The notes below the pieces were generated by a model that ran no database searches, was not told the origin of the DNA, and was given only the letters and a program-made list of their open reading frames with translations. Both the position numbers and the translations under genes were made by a program. Of a stretch of 64,000 nucleotides of DNA, positions 1 to 12,839 are shown piece by piece (positions within the stretch are counted from its first letter, which is position 1; the number at the start of each line of letters is the position of its first letter). This stretch comes from Atopsyche davidsoni (taxonomy: Eukaryota > Arthropoda > Insecta > Trichoptera > Hydrobiosidae): NCBI GenBank assembly GCA_022113835.1, contig JAILWY010000016.1, forward strand, positions 4,378,501 to 4,442,500, given 5' to 3'.

Positions 1-1765
1 CACTTTCATTGGTGAGGCATTGAAAAGTTCTATCTTTTTTTTTAATGTATCTTTATCGATATATTCTACTGAATGTATTGAGCATTGGTTCCTTTGTTTG
101 TCCACAAGCCACCGTTCCAATTCTCAACCTCTTGTAACAATTTTATTCGCAAAACTTGTTATTAGGCAATCTAACGCTAAATTTGATATTAAAATAATTC
201 AATACGCATTTATGAAATTCTGATACCAATATTTTACTCGACACGTACAAGTTACTACTTCAAGTGTCGCACCGAAACATGATTGGGTGTGAACAGAATG
301 CGTCGGAGCACCAGTAATCTATGTGTAGATTGATCTGCAGGATCGGGTTTGCTACAGATACTTGCCGTCTGGGGGCCATCGATAGAAACATAATCTCCAA
401 ACGCATTACGTACACTGTATTGATCGTACTTTACAAAAAAGGTTCTATTCTTCTGTTAGATTATACCCCACTATAAATAAACGGGGGACAAATGAAAAAT
501 TCGCGCCCTGAAAAGAAAATTGCACTGCTGAATGGAAGATATATTTTATATTTAAACAATGATTTTTTTTTTTTTTGAATTCTACCTTAGCGGTTATGGC
601 TGGCGACTAAATTTGAAGGGCTTTGTATTTTAAATTAAAAGGTTTTATTCACAAGTGATTATTAAATCAGAAACCTTGATAAGCATGTGTTTAAATACTC
701 TTAAAAATTACAACAAATATTTTATTTAACAATAGATCTGTGAATACTTGGAATCATCAACAAACTCAATGAAATATGCACTTTTTACATATGAAAAATA
801 TGTATGTAAAATTAAGCATCGTAGAAGAAACTAAGCAAATAAGGTCATCAGTATTACTAATCGTCTGTGATCATATAGGATAAAATTGTTGTGGTTTCTA
901 AATAACCCCCAGGGCATAAACTCTTAATGAAAAACATTCGATATAGTCTATTTATCATCATTGGTAAAACTTCTTCAAATAAAAAAACTCTTTAACATTA
1001 CTCAACCATTCTATTTTTAGGCTCTTCAGCTTAACCTCTTTATTTATATATAGGGGGTATTTTTTTTTTTTAACAGAGGGATATTTTCCGAGGAAACTCG
1101 ACAAGCAGTGAATGTCCAAGTGGTATTTATCTTGTTACTGTGCAAAATATATACAATTTACAGGCGCAGTGAATAGCAAACGTAAGAATAAAGTAATAAT
1201 AGTAAGCCGTCGCTTTGTATTATGATATATATTTTGATAACAGGTTTCGCGTCAGGACGCGTACTTTTCGATCAGCCCTCATATATACGCAGGTATTTTA
1301 AATCTGTTAAAAAAAGTAAGTACACTTTGTCGTGCGGCAGGAGAGGAAGTAATCAGATTGATTGTCGCCAATTTGTGGTTAATTTAGGCCGGCTATGATG
1401 AACTGTGAATAGTGTGTAGATTGTTTGCCGAGATTGTGGCTTTTTATGCTCCTTCTCGGCGACCAGCCGGACCGCAGCCGACTCACTCCGCGGACAGAAA
1501 CGCGCCTCGAGATTACTTTGAAATAAACCTGATATCGTTAGTACGATTTTTGATTTCAATATATGTTCTCACCAAAAGTTTTAATAAAAATGTACAATTA
1601 TTTGACTTTTTTTTTTATTTTAAATATGTTATAGCGTAGGTTCGGCCAACTGTTAACCCCGTTTGGGCATAGTGTTATTAATGTTTTAACATAAATATAT
1701 GGCTGTAACATCTTGTAGACTGGTTCATTATATTTTGATCGCACATACTTTTGTATCGTTATTAA
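1..1765. other. AT-rich noncoding DNA
   Basis: No gene is recognisable here. Open frames are short, of low complexity and without known motifs. A small GC-richer island at about 1390-1520 interrupts the AT-rich background and could be regulatory; nothing specific supports that beyond composition. Confidence 0.6.
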
Positions 1766-2308
1766 GGGTCTAGGTCCCATAATCGAGTTTTTTTTGATCA
1801 TTTTCTAGTCCGTTTTGCGAAAAATCGACTGCACCAATCAAAAATATTTAAATGCAAAAAGTTTGATACATCCCTTCTTCCGAACACAATACATTTTTAT
1901 GTCGTATAAATTTACTATTAATATGATAAATATGTGTTTTTCCGTTTGAAGTGTAAGAATTTGGAGATTCGTCCGGTACATTTTCCAAGAATCCTAAACA
2001 TTTAAAAGTCTTTTTTTCAATTGGAATTGAAAGATTAAATATAAACCATGTGCGAATTATAAATTTAAAAATTAAAAAAAAAAAAATCTTTAACAAACTT
2101 TAGTTTTGAAAAGTCGTCATTTTATCCAATTTTTCAACATCTTCAAGATTTTATTTTACTTTAAAAATGGACGTAAATTAAATAATAAAAAATTGGTAAA
2201 TATAATTTATTGTTTTCTCAATACTCTGTAAAAAAATCAACTTTCGACATAGAAAAATAAAGTGACAATTAAATTAATTAAATGGCACGATTTCGCCAAG
2301 TAATGGGC
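1766..2308. repeat. Unclassified interspersed repeat, copy 1
   Basis: This stretch of about 543 bp matches 52824-53346 almost base for base. The match starts at GGGTCTAGGTCCCATAATCG and ends near CGATTTCGCCAAGTAATGG. Both copies have the same orientation. Copy 1 keeps about 17 bp, near 2045-2061, that copy 2 lacks. I see no terminal inverted repeats, no clear target duplication and no transposase or reverse-transcriptase motif, so it may be a non-autonomous or truncated element. The sequence identity is seen directly; calling it a mobile element is inference from two dispersed copies with unrelated flanks. Confidence 0.8.
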
Positions 2309-2559
2309 TAGAAGGCCAGAAGCAACTGCCTTAATAGAATGGAGAAAAGTAACGAAGTTTTGAACACTTCGATGTACTTTTTTGCCGTAAATAATCAACG
2401 ATGAAGTATTTGATTGTGTAAATGAAATAGATAAATACTCAGATACACAAATATATGTGTGTGTGTATATATTGAATATTTTGAAAAAATAACCAAGGCC
2501 TTCGTGTTATGACGATTGAAAATTGTTGATTCGACATTTCCTCTCAGCTAATAGAAAGC

Positions 2560-2835
2560 ATTCCTTCACCCTTCTTCGCTCCCCTGTCCAGCTGTGTGGA
2601 GCCCGCACGTGCCCTTGCCAGCTCCCGTCGTTAGGTCCCTCCCCATCGAGGGACGCTCGCTTACCGCATTGCCGTTGTACCGAGCCGTCCTCCTCCGCTC
2701 CCGGCAGAGGATTACCGCAGGATCGGCAGCGTGCTCGGCGAGGTGAGTCTCCGCGAACCTCTGTGCCCTGAGCCAGGTAGAGTTGCGGAATCCTGCCACG
2801 TACGTATCGGCGAGGCTCGTGGACATTTTTATTTA
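2560..2835. promoter_or_regulatory. GC-rich island with a strong 5' splice-like site
   Basis: A sharply bounded GC-rich block lies in AT-rich DNA and is open on both strands (2523-2771 plus, 2566-2826 minus). On the plus strand GAG|GTGAGTCT at 2742/2743 is close to the consensus 5' splice site. It could therefore be an alternative first exon or a promoter/enhancer. The translated frames match no family I know. I treat it as regulatory or untranslated rather than coding. Confidence 0.35.
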
Positions 2836-5800
2836 CCCCCCAGTCTCGAGTATCAGTAGAAAAGCAATCTTATCGAATCACAGGTGATCAATTTGTAGTT
2901 TTTTTTTTTGAGATTTTACAGCGTACATGCCTAATCAGCCACTAAAAATAAAAACTGATTAACTAGGTTAATTACTATGCATAACTGTGCTATTATGTTT
3001 AATTCAGCATTCAAGGATATGCAGAGAACAGCACTTCGTGTTCATTCTAATTTTATATTTTTTTTGTAATAAAAATTTATTTGGACCATAAAGCTCCATT
3101 TTTCAGAAAAATCAGTTTTCCGTGTAGTTATATCATAAATTTCAAGAATTCAACATCAAAAATATATATTCCGTATTATTCCGTGGTATTATACTTTATC
3201 TTCAATCCACGGGGCATCGAAACTAGTCATTGGATATTATTGCATTTTTAAAATTTCTACTGCATATTACTACATATTATTCACAGCTCCATGCAATGTG
3301 ACATCTTTAGCTAACGCTAACATAACCAAACTCATAAAATTTTACTATGAATAATTATGTATTCTTGCATACATCAATTTTAATTGTCATTTTGTCTCTA
3401 TGCACCCGCTTTGTATGAGGCATCCCCGGCTCCTTTTTTGCTGTCCACACACCGCAGCCTCCCAGTTGGCAGACGTTTCCTGTAATTTCCCCACAGATTC
3501 GGCTAATCGCCGCCCTCCCTGCGCACCCCGCAGCCCTGCCGGCGGACCTACATAAAACATCGTGCCGCGGGGCGGGCTCCCTCATCCAATATAACAAACT
3601 GTTTACCTTCCACTCACATCCGCAGGAAGCCTGAAACAATCTCAATTCAAAATTAAAACCTGCCAACATTTTTCTATTTCCTCGCTCGGTGGACATTTCC
3701 GGCGCTAAGTGCCTCGTATAGAGCGCTGGGTATTTTTCTTTTCTTCGAAATACTGAGTTTTTAAGGTTCCGCTGCTTGATATGGCATAAAATTTTATTAC
3801 TGAAATTTAATTTTTCAGAATATATTAAAAATAAAAATTTTACAACCTATGTCTCAGAATACGTAATTCTTAGTCACAGTCTGATTAATAATTATTATCT
3901 TCTACATTATAACTATATTTATATTCGATGTTGATTGAAGGTACCCGAAGGACTAACATAGACCGTATAATACGGTACCCACATCTAAATTCAACCATCC
4001 AATCTGCTAGATTCCTGCCTCTAAAGATTATTATTCTCGTACGGGGATATCGTTTACTCTGTTCCATTATTCTAGTACATCTTTTAACCATTTACGTTAA
4101 TAAATCCGAAAAATTCATTCGCATTTCTTAGTTCTGTAGTTGCTTATTTCGAACGCAAGCAATACCATTTTGTTATCATAATAATAGAAACAAATGGAAT
4201 TGAATTACTCTGCAGCACGTGAAGCAGAAGTATCTAATTCGCGTATTTATTTTGGCTCAGAGCGTACGGGCGATCAAACGGATATGCTTTTTTCCTCACG
4301 AAGAATCACTTTATTTTTTCTCTTGTTCTATACGTGACCGGCATCAATCCATTTCCCAAATAGTCTTGGGCTGGCACAGGCGCACACTCTCTGTATGCTT
4401 AGGTAGCTGTTTGTTCTCACAATTCGCTTATTTAACAAAATTCTTGGAACCTTACCTCGCCAATGAGTATTTTCTTGTTGATGGATATTACTGTTTGTGT
4501 TCTAACTAATTTAATCAATCAGGAATAACCGTGTATCGCGTACATTGTACACCAAAGCAATTTCAAATTATTCCTGGGAAATGTTCCCTGCATGGGCTTT
4601 CAATCTCCATGGAATTATGTACTGAAGATACAAACGGTACGCGCCTAATGGTATTAACTGGTACGACAATGTTGATTTGCTTTGTGTCGCGCTATTCTAT
4701 ATATTAGTAATGTTACATATTATATCCATTACTGGTTTGCGAAAGCCCGGTTGGGAGTAGATTATATAACAGCTAGCACTTAATTTAAAGTATGGCATTG
4801 ATAATCTCGCTACAGGCCTTGCAGACTAACCAGTCAAAACTTTCAATAAAAACCTGAACACGTAAGCGCTCTCGAAGCAAAGTACAAGCGCAGTATCTTC
4901 TTTCTGCCATGCTTTATTTCCTCTGGTGTTAGCCAGGGTTTGTTCGTGTCAGGGGTAGCTATTCAATTGATTGTTCTTCATTTGAATATTCAGCAACCCT
5001 TTCCAGGTCTCAAAGCAATCTATAGACGGTTTTCCACCCAAACTTCATTATTGTCTTGAGGTTTTCACGCCTATTGCTAATAATGGTGTCGGTTTCTTGA
5101 GTTATTTTCGTTCTCCTTCGGCGATCCATCGTTTCAACTACTCAAAGTTTTTTTTTCATGATTTCTTCTTTCAACATTGGTGATTTTTTTGTATTGTGTT
5201 TAAAATATAAAATAGATACTTCTGTAATTCAAATTATTTTATTGATAAACCATTATTATTAACTTTTTCACGATACTTCTAGTGTGTGCCTATATTTTAC
5301 ATTAAATGTTTTTCACTGTCACGTTTGCCGATACTTCTCAGTGCCATGTATTGACATTTGTTGACTTCTAAAGTATACAATTTATTTGTGGACTTTTTCA
5401 TGTTCTCTCTTGTGTTCTTTTTATAGTAAAAATAAATATCACTCATGATAATGTAACAATTTTTTATCCACAAAATTCAAGTTTTACTAAAGAACAAATT
5501 CACTGATTACAATAAAAAAAATGTCCTCTTGAAACTACTGTTTCTACTCACTCTGTTTTAATCTAGTAGGTTATCTATCAACAATATGTTTTTTAATATC
5601 GAAAGCTAACTATTTAATATTAATATTGTGGTCTTTGCCACAAAATAAAATTCTTATAAATGTGTACTTATTTTCATTCAACCATTCAATATACATTTTT
5701 AAATGTAAATTTTGGTTATTTTTTTTATTTTAACACATCAAAAAGTATTGGTACTGTTATTTATCAAATAAAAACTTTAGAATACCAAAATACGTTTATT

Positions 5801-6180
5801 TAATACATATTCACCGCGTACGCTTAAACAGACCTGAACTTCACAAGCAATCAAGCTGGAGTGGCGTGAATGTATATAATTACTCAGGTTATTCCTTCAC
5901 ACCCACACTGTTTTATTCAGTTATCGGAGAGTTCAGCTCCACACTTCTGAAGCCGCTTTTGAGACGTCAACCTGATGACATACCGCCAACAATTACTGGA
6001 ACTTGAGTGCATACCTGCATAAACCTAGCGAAGGCATCTCCCTTGCACCGTCTCACCAAAGTTCACTTTGAGGTCTGAGATCCTTCAAGCCCAGTGTACT
6101 GACGCATTCATATTGCATAAACATGCATATATTGCTACATAAATTCTTGTGAGTGGGAGACATCAAAACTTTGATATTCT
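2836..6180. other. Noncoding DNA with one GC-richer island
   Basis: No gene is seen. A GC-richer island at about 3410-3710 is open on the minus strand (3355-3696), but the frame has no recognisable domain and a skewed Cys/Arg content typical of chance frames in GC-rich DNA. The rest is AT-rich with many homopolymer runs. Confidence 0.55.
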
Positions 6181-6689
6181 AAACGGGAGTCTATTAATCA
6201 CTATTCTGCAAGAGTAGAGGGCGTGAGCCAATAATTATAAGCAATTTGAAAGAATCGCTGCTGTATCAGGTGGGATTTGAACCTGAAGGCAACTTATGAT
6301 TTTTATATTGATACAATTGTTTGCGTTTTATTAATAACGACTTTAAATTAATTAATGAAATTGTTTTTAAACGCAATATTTTTTTAATAAAATCTAGAAT
6401 CTGAAGTGACAATTCCATATTCGAGTGCGGAATGATATAATTTTGAACACTTTGCATAAATCATTGATGCGCTATTTTCTTGCGTAGCCTGCCCACAGAA
6501 TTGAGGTTATCTGATATACACCAAATTTATTAAAACATATTGCAGTTTGAAATTTAGATTTATTTTTTATCTGAAATAATATTATTTATGTATACGTATC
6601 ATGTACACATCGGGCCACGCCTTCAGATATAAATTAAATTCAAGTCAAAGGTTTCCATACAATGTCATAAATCTCAGCGGCGATGGCTA

Positions 6690-7110
6690 TCAGGTCCTCG
6701 GTTCATTATGGCTATTGCGCCTTTGTAGACGGGTCGAGCCTAATTGCAACAGTGCGCCGCGAATCGGCGTCGGGTCTCGCGTGCGCGCAGGCCGGGACTG
6801 CGTAAGCCGCCCCCCCAACCCCATCAACCCCCCAACCCCATCAACCCCCCAACCCCATCAGCCCCCCAACCCCATCAGCCCCCAAACCCCATCAGCCCCC
6901 CAACTCCATCCGCCACACCCCAACCCCGTTCGCCACCCCCCGACCGGCCCGAGGGCTTATTATGGGGGTTTCTCAATCCTACGTCAACAATAAAGAGTTC
7001 CACATGCTTTGAGTTTCATAATCGACGCGTAACCTATTATGGATTTGTGGAAAAATATTTCTTGAGGCCGGCCCCTCGACACGGCGCGTGCGGTAAGTTA
7101 TTGCGATGAA
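6690..7110. promoter_or_regulatory. GC-rich island around a C-rich minisatellite
   Basis: The island begins with a mixed GC-rich segment (about 6690-6810), contains the minisatellite 6811-6912, and ends with GCG|GTAAGTTA at 7092/7093, a good 5' splice-like site. Two overlapping plus-strand frames (6601-6993 and 6744-7109) read the minisatellite as Pro-rich peptide in different frames, which argues that neither is under coding selection. The block could be regulatory or a non-coding first exon. Function is not established. Confidence 0.35.
6811..6912. repeat. 17-bp C-rich minisatellite (about 6 copies)
   Basis: Six tandem copies of a 17-bp unit (CCCCCCAACCCCATCAA with A/G and other point changes) start at 6811, 6828, 6845, 6862, 6879 and 6896. 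Later copies diverge most. The minus strand is a series of G4-G6 runs with short spacers, which fits the usual G-quadruplex pattern. Confidence 0.9.
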
Positions 7111-9140
7111 ACAGGAGATAAATGTATATTCAACAAAATTGGAGTAGGTTTATAAGCAGTATTACAACATCAAAAAGTTTGTTTTGTTTTGATCAAGTCT
7201 ATTATTACATAGACGATACCGGTCCCGGTGAATTTTGGTGATATTTATGTGTCTTATATTATGAAAATAAATATGTTTTGAGGGTCGTCATATTTTATAT
7301 GTTTACAATGCTTATGATTATTTTAATGTAATATATATGTTATAATCAATACAAACATTGTATATGAGAGAAATATTTCCGTGATTGTGAGTAACTTCAT
7401 ATAGAATGAAAACTGATTTAAATATTTTTGAATAAAATACTTGAGTGATTTTCCACATTTTCGTTTTTATTGATGACCGGTTGGCATTATCAAACAGAGT
7501 TATCACTCACAAACATTAAAATGGAATTCCACCAAGTACTCTCTGTCAAAAATATTGAATTTCTTAAAACTGATTTAGTTTATTTCACGTGGCGTGCGTT
7601 AATTTTTTTATGCGGATACGCAGTACTATCATATATCTTACATGAGAATGATCCAAAGATTCCTAATAAATTCAATTACCGTGTGATATGAATTATAACG
7701 TCTAAAGCATCTCTCATAAGGCTAACTTTATAACACTTGATTTCATTGTAAATCACAGTAATAAAATAACTAAACTATTCTTGTATCTAATACATATGAT
7801 ATTTTTAGTATCATAATATTTGGGACCATTTGAAAAAACCCGTTATTTTCTGAAAATGTTCACAATACAATATACACATAAAACATTATTCCTTCAAATT
7901 CTGTCATCACACTTAACCATTCACGTGTTAAATAATTTTATGAATATCAAAAGAACAATGTGGTGTTTTATCAGATACCATACAAAAGCTTCACAATTTC
8001 ACGTAAACCCACGCTGTCACTACACATTATAGATTTCAATAACAGACGATCCACCATTAATGTATTTTTTATTACGCCCGACTTCCGCGTCTCCGGCCGC
8101 GCGCCACGCCATCCGCTCGTTTGCCGTCGGGAAGGGACATCCCGGCAGCTCGCGGACTGCAGGCCATGTGGGAGGATAATCGCTCTCCTAAGCTGTCACA
8201 GAGAGCTTTGTCCATATTAAAAAGAATATCCACCATTATTTATGTACTCCCCGGATAACCACCGGATCTCCCGACGGCCAGATCTTGAGAACTGGGTCGG
8301 CCTATGATGATTTATTTAAAATCTAATAAAACCTTTGCGAACATGCAGAATATAAAAGTTTTTTTTTATTTTTACGTGCATACATTTGGTGGCATGGATT
8401 TTGCATGCAATGATCACATCCAAAAAGCGCCTGATATATTAAATATATCTAGGGTATTATAAATTCTCCGCGATCAGGAATTCCTCGACTGCACGTGGCT
8501 CAACACAGCAGGACCTTTGGCACTCCTGAAAATATGTATTTCACCCAGTCATATATAACATCCAAAACAGAAAGACGTAGCTTGTTGATAGGCCAATGCA
8601 AATCCAAAAAAAAATGTAAAAAAAATTTCATGTTCGAGAAAATTTGTCTGGCTGCTGCTTTGAATATATTACAAAACTCTAAGTGCTTTCTTTCAGTTAC
8701 TTGATGAATTATGTACTTCTGCATATTTTATACAATAAAGCTGATATCATTGAAGATAAATAATTAAATTTGATGAGACTATTTGGTTACGTTACTTTAA
8801 ATTTATTTGTCGTTTATTATAAGCTCAAAAATACACATGTATCTGAAAATTCAAAACTCAAAGCTATTTATTAATTAAGATTTTTTACTACAGAAGAGCG
8901 CCAAGGTTTTTTTTATATCACAAATTCATATAGCATGTATTGTAAGGTTTTTGTACTCACACGTATTTCAGAATTTAAAACTTGGAGTTATTTCTGTCGA
9001 TGCAATATTTTTCATTCCTGGACTATTTCAATTCAATGCAACCCAACCGCAAAGAAAACTCCGGGAATGCTCCCTGGGAATTCTTACTAAAGTGTCGGTG
9101 CTCATGCACGAGGGATTGTGTAGACTTTGTATATGCGATT
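7111..9140. other. AT-rich noncoding DNA with an island near 8070-8300
   Basis: No gene is seen. A GC-richer island at about 8070-8300 stands out in composition and could be a cis-regulatory module. The remaining open frames are short and low in complexity. Confidence 0.5.
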
Positions 9141-9176
9141 AATAGCATTGTTTTTCTCTTTGTTGCAGGTAATGAA
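9141..9176 (+). promoter_or_regulatory. Candidate recursive splice (ratchet) site 1
   Basis: A pyrimidine tract (TTTTTCTCTTTGTTGCAG, ending at 9168) is followed without an exon by GTAATG (9169-9174). A possible branch point lies in ATTAAT near 9139-9144. This 3'ss/5'ss junction is the known form of recursive splice sites in long insect introns. About 55 nt downstream, at 9223/9224, CCC|GTGAGTA offers a second 5' splice site, so a short recursive exon (9169-9223) is possible. In frame 1 that segment meets a stop at once, so it would not be coding. Confidence 0.5.
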
Positions 9177-11085
9177 CTGTTCTTACACTAGAATTAAGTC
9201 GGCGCTACTTATCACCCCCGCCCGTGAGTACAAAAACATAATTTATTAAGCTACATTCTGTTAATTAATCAGCCAGGAATCATTTATTTTCCGTGTAAAA
9301 ATAAACTTAAATACTCTGCTTGATTATTTAAGAAAGGAGCACTTCTATAAAAACCTTTTGTTATATTTATTTTTTCTACGAATTCAACAAAAAAAATATC
9401 ACTGCATAATAGCTTACTCATATGTTTATTTTCTTACGTCTCAATGTCGTGCTTATAAACTACGAAATAAGTCAGCGTTAATGTTGAAAAAAAAAATATG
9501 CTTACAATTTTAATTTCACATAAAAATACGCATTAGTGTGCATGTATTTTTATGTATACGTGCAACGACTGCATAATTATTTTACGTCTCGTGTGTAATA
9601 GTATTATTTTACATAAATGGATTTTTTTTTAATATTTACTGATTTTTTGAACAATTTTTCCCTCATAAACAAAAAATGACTACGCTCCTTCATGAGTTCA
9701 GTTCTCTCAGCATATTCTCATCCGCGGAGACACATTTTTCAAAATGCGGCCAACTTTTACATTTCCCAAGTTAGTTGGGGTCGGCCTCGCGCCCGCCCGC
9801 GAACTTTTTCCGGCTGTCAGCGCTTTATGACAATCTTCGTGAAATATCGCCACTCGAACGTATTTTATTACACAAAGAACATGATACAATATTCTTAATC
9901 GACCCACTGTATTTCCTCAAGTATGATGGAAGGTTTCTTTCCTTTGACAGTTTATCTGTTCAATTTTCATAAAAGCTCGCAATGCCTGGTCTAGAGTTTT
10001 ATACATAACCTGAATTTTTTTATAATTTACAAATGGTTTTTTTTATAATTCGACGAGTGTTATCGGTTCCTCGTGTAAAACTGAATGAATTTTTTCTGTA
10101 ATATTTTTATCATTTTATAGTTACCAGTGAAAAAAAAATAAGTTTATTGGACTTATTATTGTCCCTGCTATATTGTACTGCTGAAGAGTTTTGATGCAGC
10201 CATTTTGTTGCCGTTGCGTGCTCGTGTCCATTTCGCATCCAGGGAACTTTGTAACTTTTGATTGATTCGACTTAGTACCAAATGTCATGCTTTCCTTCAA
10301 GACATGCCAATTAAGAACTGCCTGTAATTTTAATTCGCTGCTTTCGTTTTGTTATTTTTTGCAGTAAACTTTACAAGCTTCGGTTTGGAGCTCGTGTGTA
10401 ATCGTAGGCAATCAGGACACCATTACAAATGTTTCTTCCTGTTGTATTGTACAAACCAAAAACACACTTTGCTTGGAACTTATTTTTATGGGATTCAGTT
10501 ACACTATTAAATTTTTACCAAAAAATATTTAATAATGAAAGAAGAGAATCAAATCGTTTTTTTGTCTTGCAATAATGTTAAAAGATCGGATACAGATCTA
10601 GACAACGAAACTTTGTTGTTTTTAAGCTCATGCCAATTTTTAAGTTGTTGTGTAACTGTTCGACTGTCGTTTTTTAAGCCAGTTTGCATGGTATAAACTT
10701 TTCATTTATGAATTAACGGCAAAGTATTGCAAATGCTTAACGCGGACATGCGCCTTATCCCAGCTTAGACGCATTTTTATGGTTTCTTAAGTCTACCTGA
10801 AATTCTGTATGGTTGATTATTGCAAAGGCTGTTAAAAGGATAAGCAATAACTCCCTGACGCATTAACACTAATTGTGAATATAAGTTATAATGAAATACA
10901 TAAACAAAACAATGCATTCACTCACTACGATTAAGCATCCATTTTTTATCGTGATGAAATACTATAGGAGCTTTATCATTTTCTAGTGGGGATTATTTTC
11001 AATTTCTATATGAACCGTGGCAGCCAGCCATGGCCACACAGGGACTAGATACACGCATATTAATGTCAGTAATTCGATCTTCGAT
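9177..11085. other. AT-rich noncoding DNA
   Basis: No gene or clear element is recognised. A modest GC-richer patch lies at about 9700-9830. A 3' splice-like site (TTATTTTTTGCAG) at about 10364 is not followed by a donor or a recognisable exon. Confidence 0.5.
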
Positions 11086-11089
11086 CTGA

Positions 11090-11280
11090 GGATGGCGCCG
11101 GACTGCTCAAATCTGGGCCAATTGAAATGGACCAATCCATGACGTCATCGATCAATTATGTCCTTCTCGTTGATGCCATCAAGGCAGGCGAATGGACGTG
11201 ACGGAATGTAAATCTGATTCTCAGATGTGCACCCGTATCTTTGAAAAACTAATGCACGTATATAATGACGCCATTTAAAT
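11090..11280. promoter_or_regulatory. Candidate cis-regulatory module with perfect CRE
   Basis: The block contains the full CRE palindrome TGACGTCA at 11140-11147, directly followed by ATCGAT and CAATTA, and preceded by two CCAAT-like words (GGCCAATTG, GACCAATCC). Clustered known factor words in a higher-complexity block suggest an enhancer. Which factors bind, and which gene it serves, cannot be seen from the sequence. Confidence 0.4.
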
Positions 11281-11519
11281 TTAAAACAGTTTCAAAATTT
11301 CACTGCGGTGCTGCTTTTGTTATTTTTGAATGCTCAATAGTTTGTTTTTTCATCTTTATAACATGAAAAATTAATTTATGCAAATAATAAAAATTAAATG
11401 TTTAAAAAAAAAATGGAAAATACTATTTTTTTAAATTTCTAGCAGGCATTTAATAAACAATGAAAACTTGGGATGTATTTCAGTGCAATAAAATGTACGT
11501 AGGTTTATTATTCATCAGT

Positions 11520-11790
11520 AATTAACGCAGAAAAGCACTTTAATCCCTTCGGAGAGCATAATGGCCCCCGGAGCCCTTCACAAACTGCACTCTTTACGGC
11601 ACTCAGTCACGGTCTGCGGTCTCGAGACAATGGCAGAGCTCCACGCGCGGCCGCCATTTGCGCAATTTCACCGTACGGTATAGAAATCCACCTAAGCTGT
11701 GCATGGCGGTCCCTGCATCTGGATCATGCTCAGACATTTGATGCATATGTAATTTGATCTGCCCCGTGCGCGCTGTGAGTACAATAAGTT
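11520..11790. promoter_or_regulatory. Candidate cis-regulatory module
   Basis: A compositionally distinct GC-richer block (GGCCGCCATTTGCGC near 11648) is flanked by AT-rich DNA. It contains several repeated ATGC and TGCAT words near 11700-11755 that resemble POU or Hox half sites. No open frame is maintained. Calling it an enhancer is inference. Confidence 0.35.
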
Positions 11791-12419
11791 TGGCACAATG
11801 CTTATTTTTTATTCAATCAGGCATGGGAAACTCATTATGTATATCTGCGACAAACTGGATTTAGTTGAAATTCTCCATATTTAAACAAAAAATATTAATA
11901 TTCAAATGGCTATATTACGATGATCGCTGTTCCCTAGCTATCGGGTTATGAATATTTGTTGTCACTCGTTATGTATTTATTATATGAATTACTAAAAACT
12001 GATGTACAACGTACTATAGTAACATTCTGAAAATATACATATTTTCAATCTTACATATCTCTTGGAAATCTTACGTATAAATCATATATTGTTTTTACTA
12101 TTTGGTAGAAAACTAAATTCAACGCTAAAATATCCATGCTATCTCTTAAGGCGGTGTTTGCTCCGGTGCATTTTAATGTAGCAAATATCACATGTCTTGT
12201 AAAAGTATCTCCCTGGATCCTGCGCCGTAGCGTAGACTGTCTCTAGCACATTTCCGAACAGATTTACAAAGATAGAATTTAACAAGATCATTTTAAACTA
12301 TCTGGAAAAGGAAATGGGAAAGCGTTAGCGTGCAAATCTTCAGTATCCGCTGGAAAATCTAACGGGGAATCGCCTATATATTTTCTACAATAACCCTCTT
12401 AATATTGACATCAAATCGA

Positions 12420-12620
12420 ACGGACCGAATTTCATGAATTAATAATACGAAACGGCCTGAGGCCACTCCGGGCGCAGACATCAGACCAGATAAGGGTCTG
12501 GAAATAGACAAGGAAAAGGACATTTACTATTGTTCCCAGTCGTCGATTATCAACGACTCATTTATAATTGTCAATGTTTAATAAAATAATATGCCAGCTA
12601 GCAAGAAGCGATTAGAGGCA
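12420..12620. promoter_or_regulatory. Candidate cis-regulatory module
   Basis: A moderately GC-rich block contains CAGATAAG (a GATA-type word) near 12487, GATTATCAACG near 12545, and TTAATAATACG near 12441. It carries no coding signal. Proposed as regulatory on composition and clustered motifs only. Confidence 0.3.
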
Positions 12621-12839
12621 ACTGGGTGTGTCCAAGTATCGATAGTCCTGCGACAAACGTGCTTTTTTTCAATAATTTATTTTTTTCGAACCTGTAATCA
12701 ACGGAACCTGCTTAGTTACTAAACCACGAGATACTGTCATATTTTTGTATTTCATCGTTTTTCATTTTAACAATTGTAACGTTGCAAAATGTATTTTACA
12801 TATATAAGTAATATTGAGGATGCCCATCAATAATAAATA

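Noticed and set aside
4219..4509. 96-codon plus-strand frame
   Set aside because: No domain, no splice sites, and composition like the background.
6262..6292. B-box-like GGTTCAAATCCC on the minus strand, suggesting a tRNA
   Set aside because: No A box or cloverleaf lies upstream and the T stem does not pair properly, so neither a tRNA nor a SINE can be supported.
6601..7109. Pro-rich plus-strand frames over the minisatellite
   Set aside because: Two different frames are both open because the 17-bp C-rich unit lacks stops. The peptide is low complexity and has no domain.
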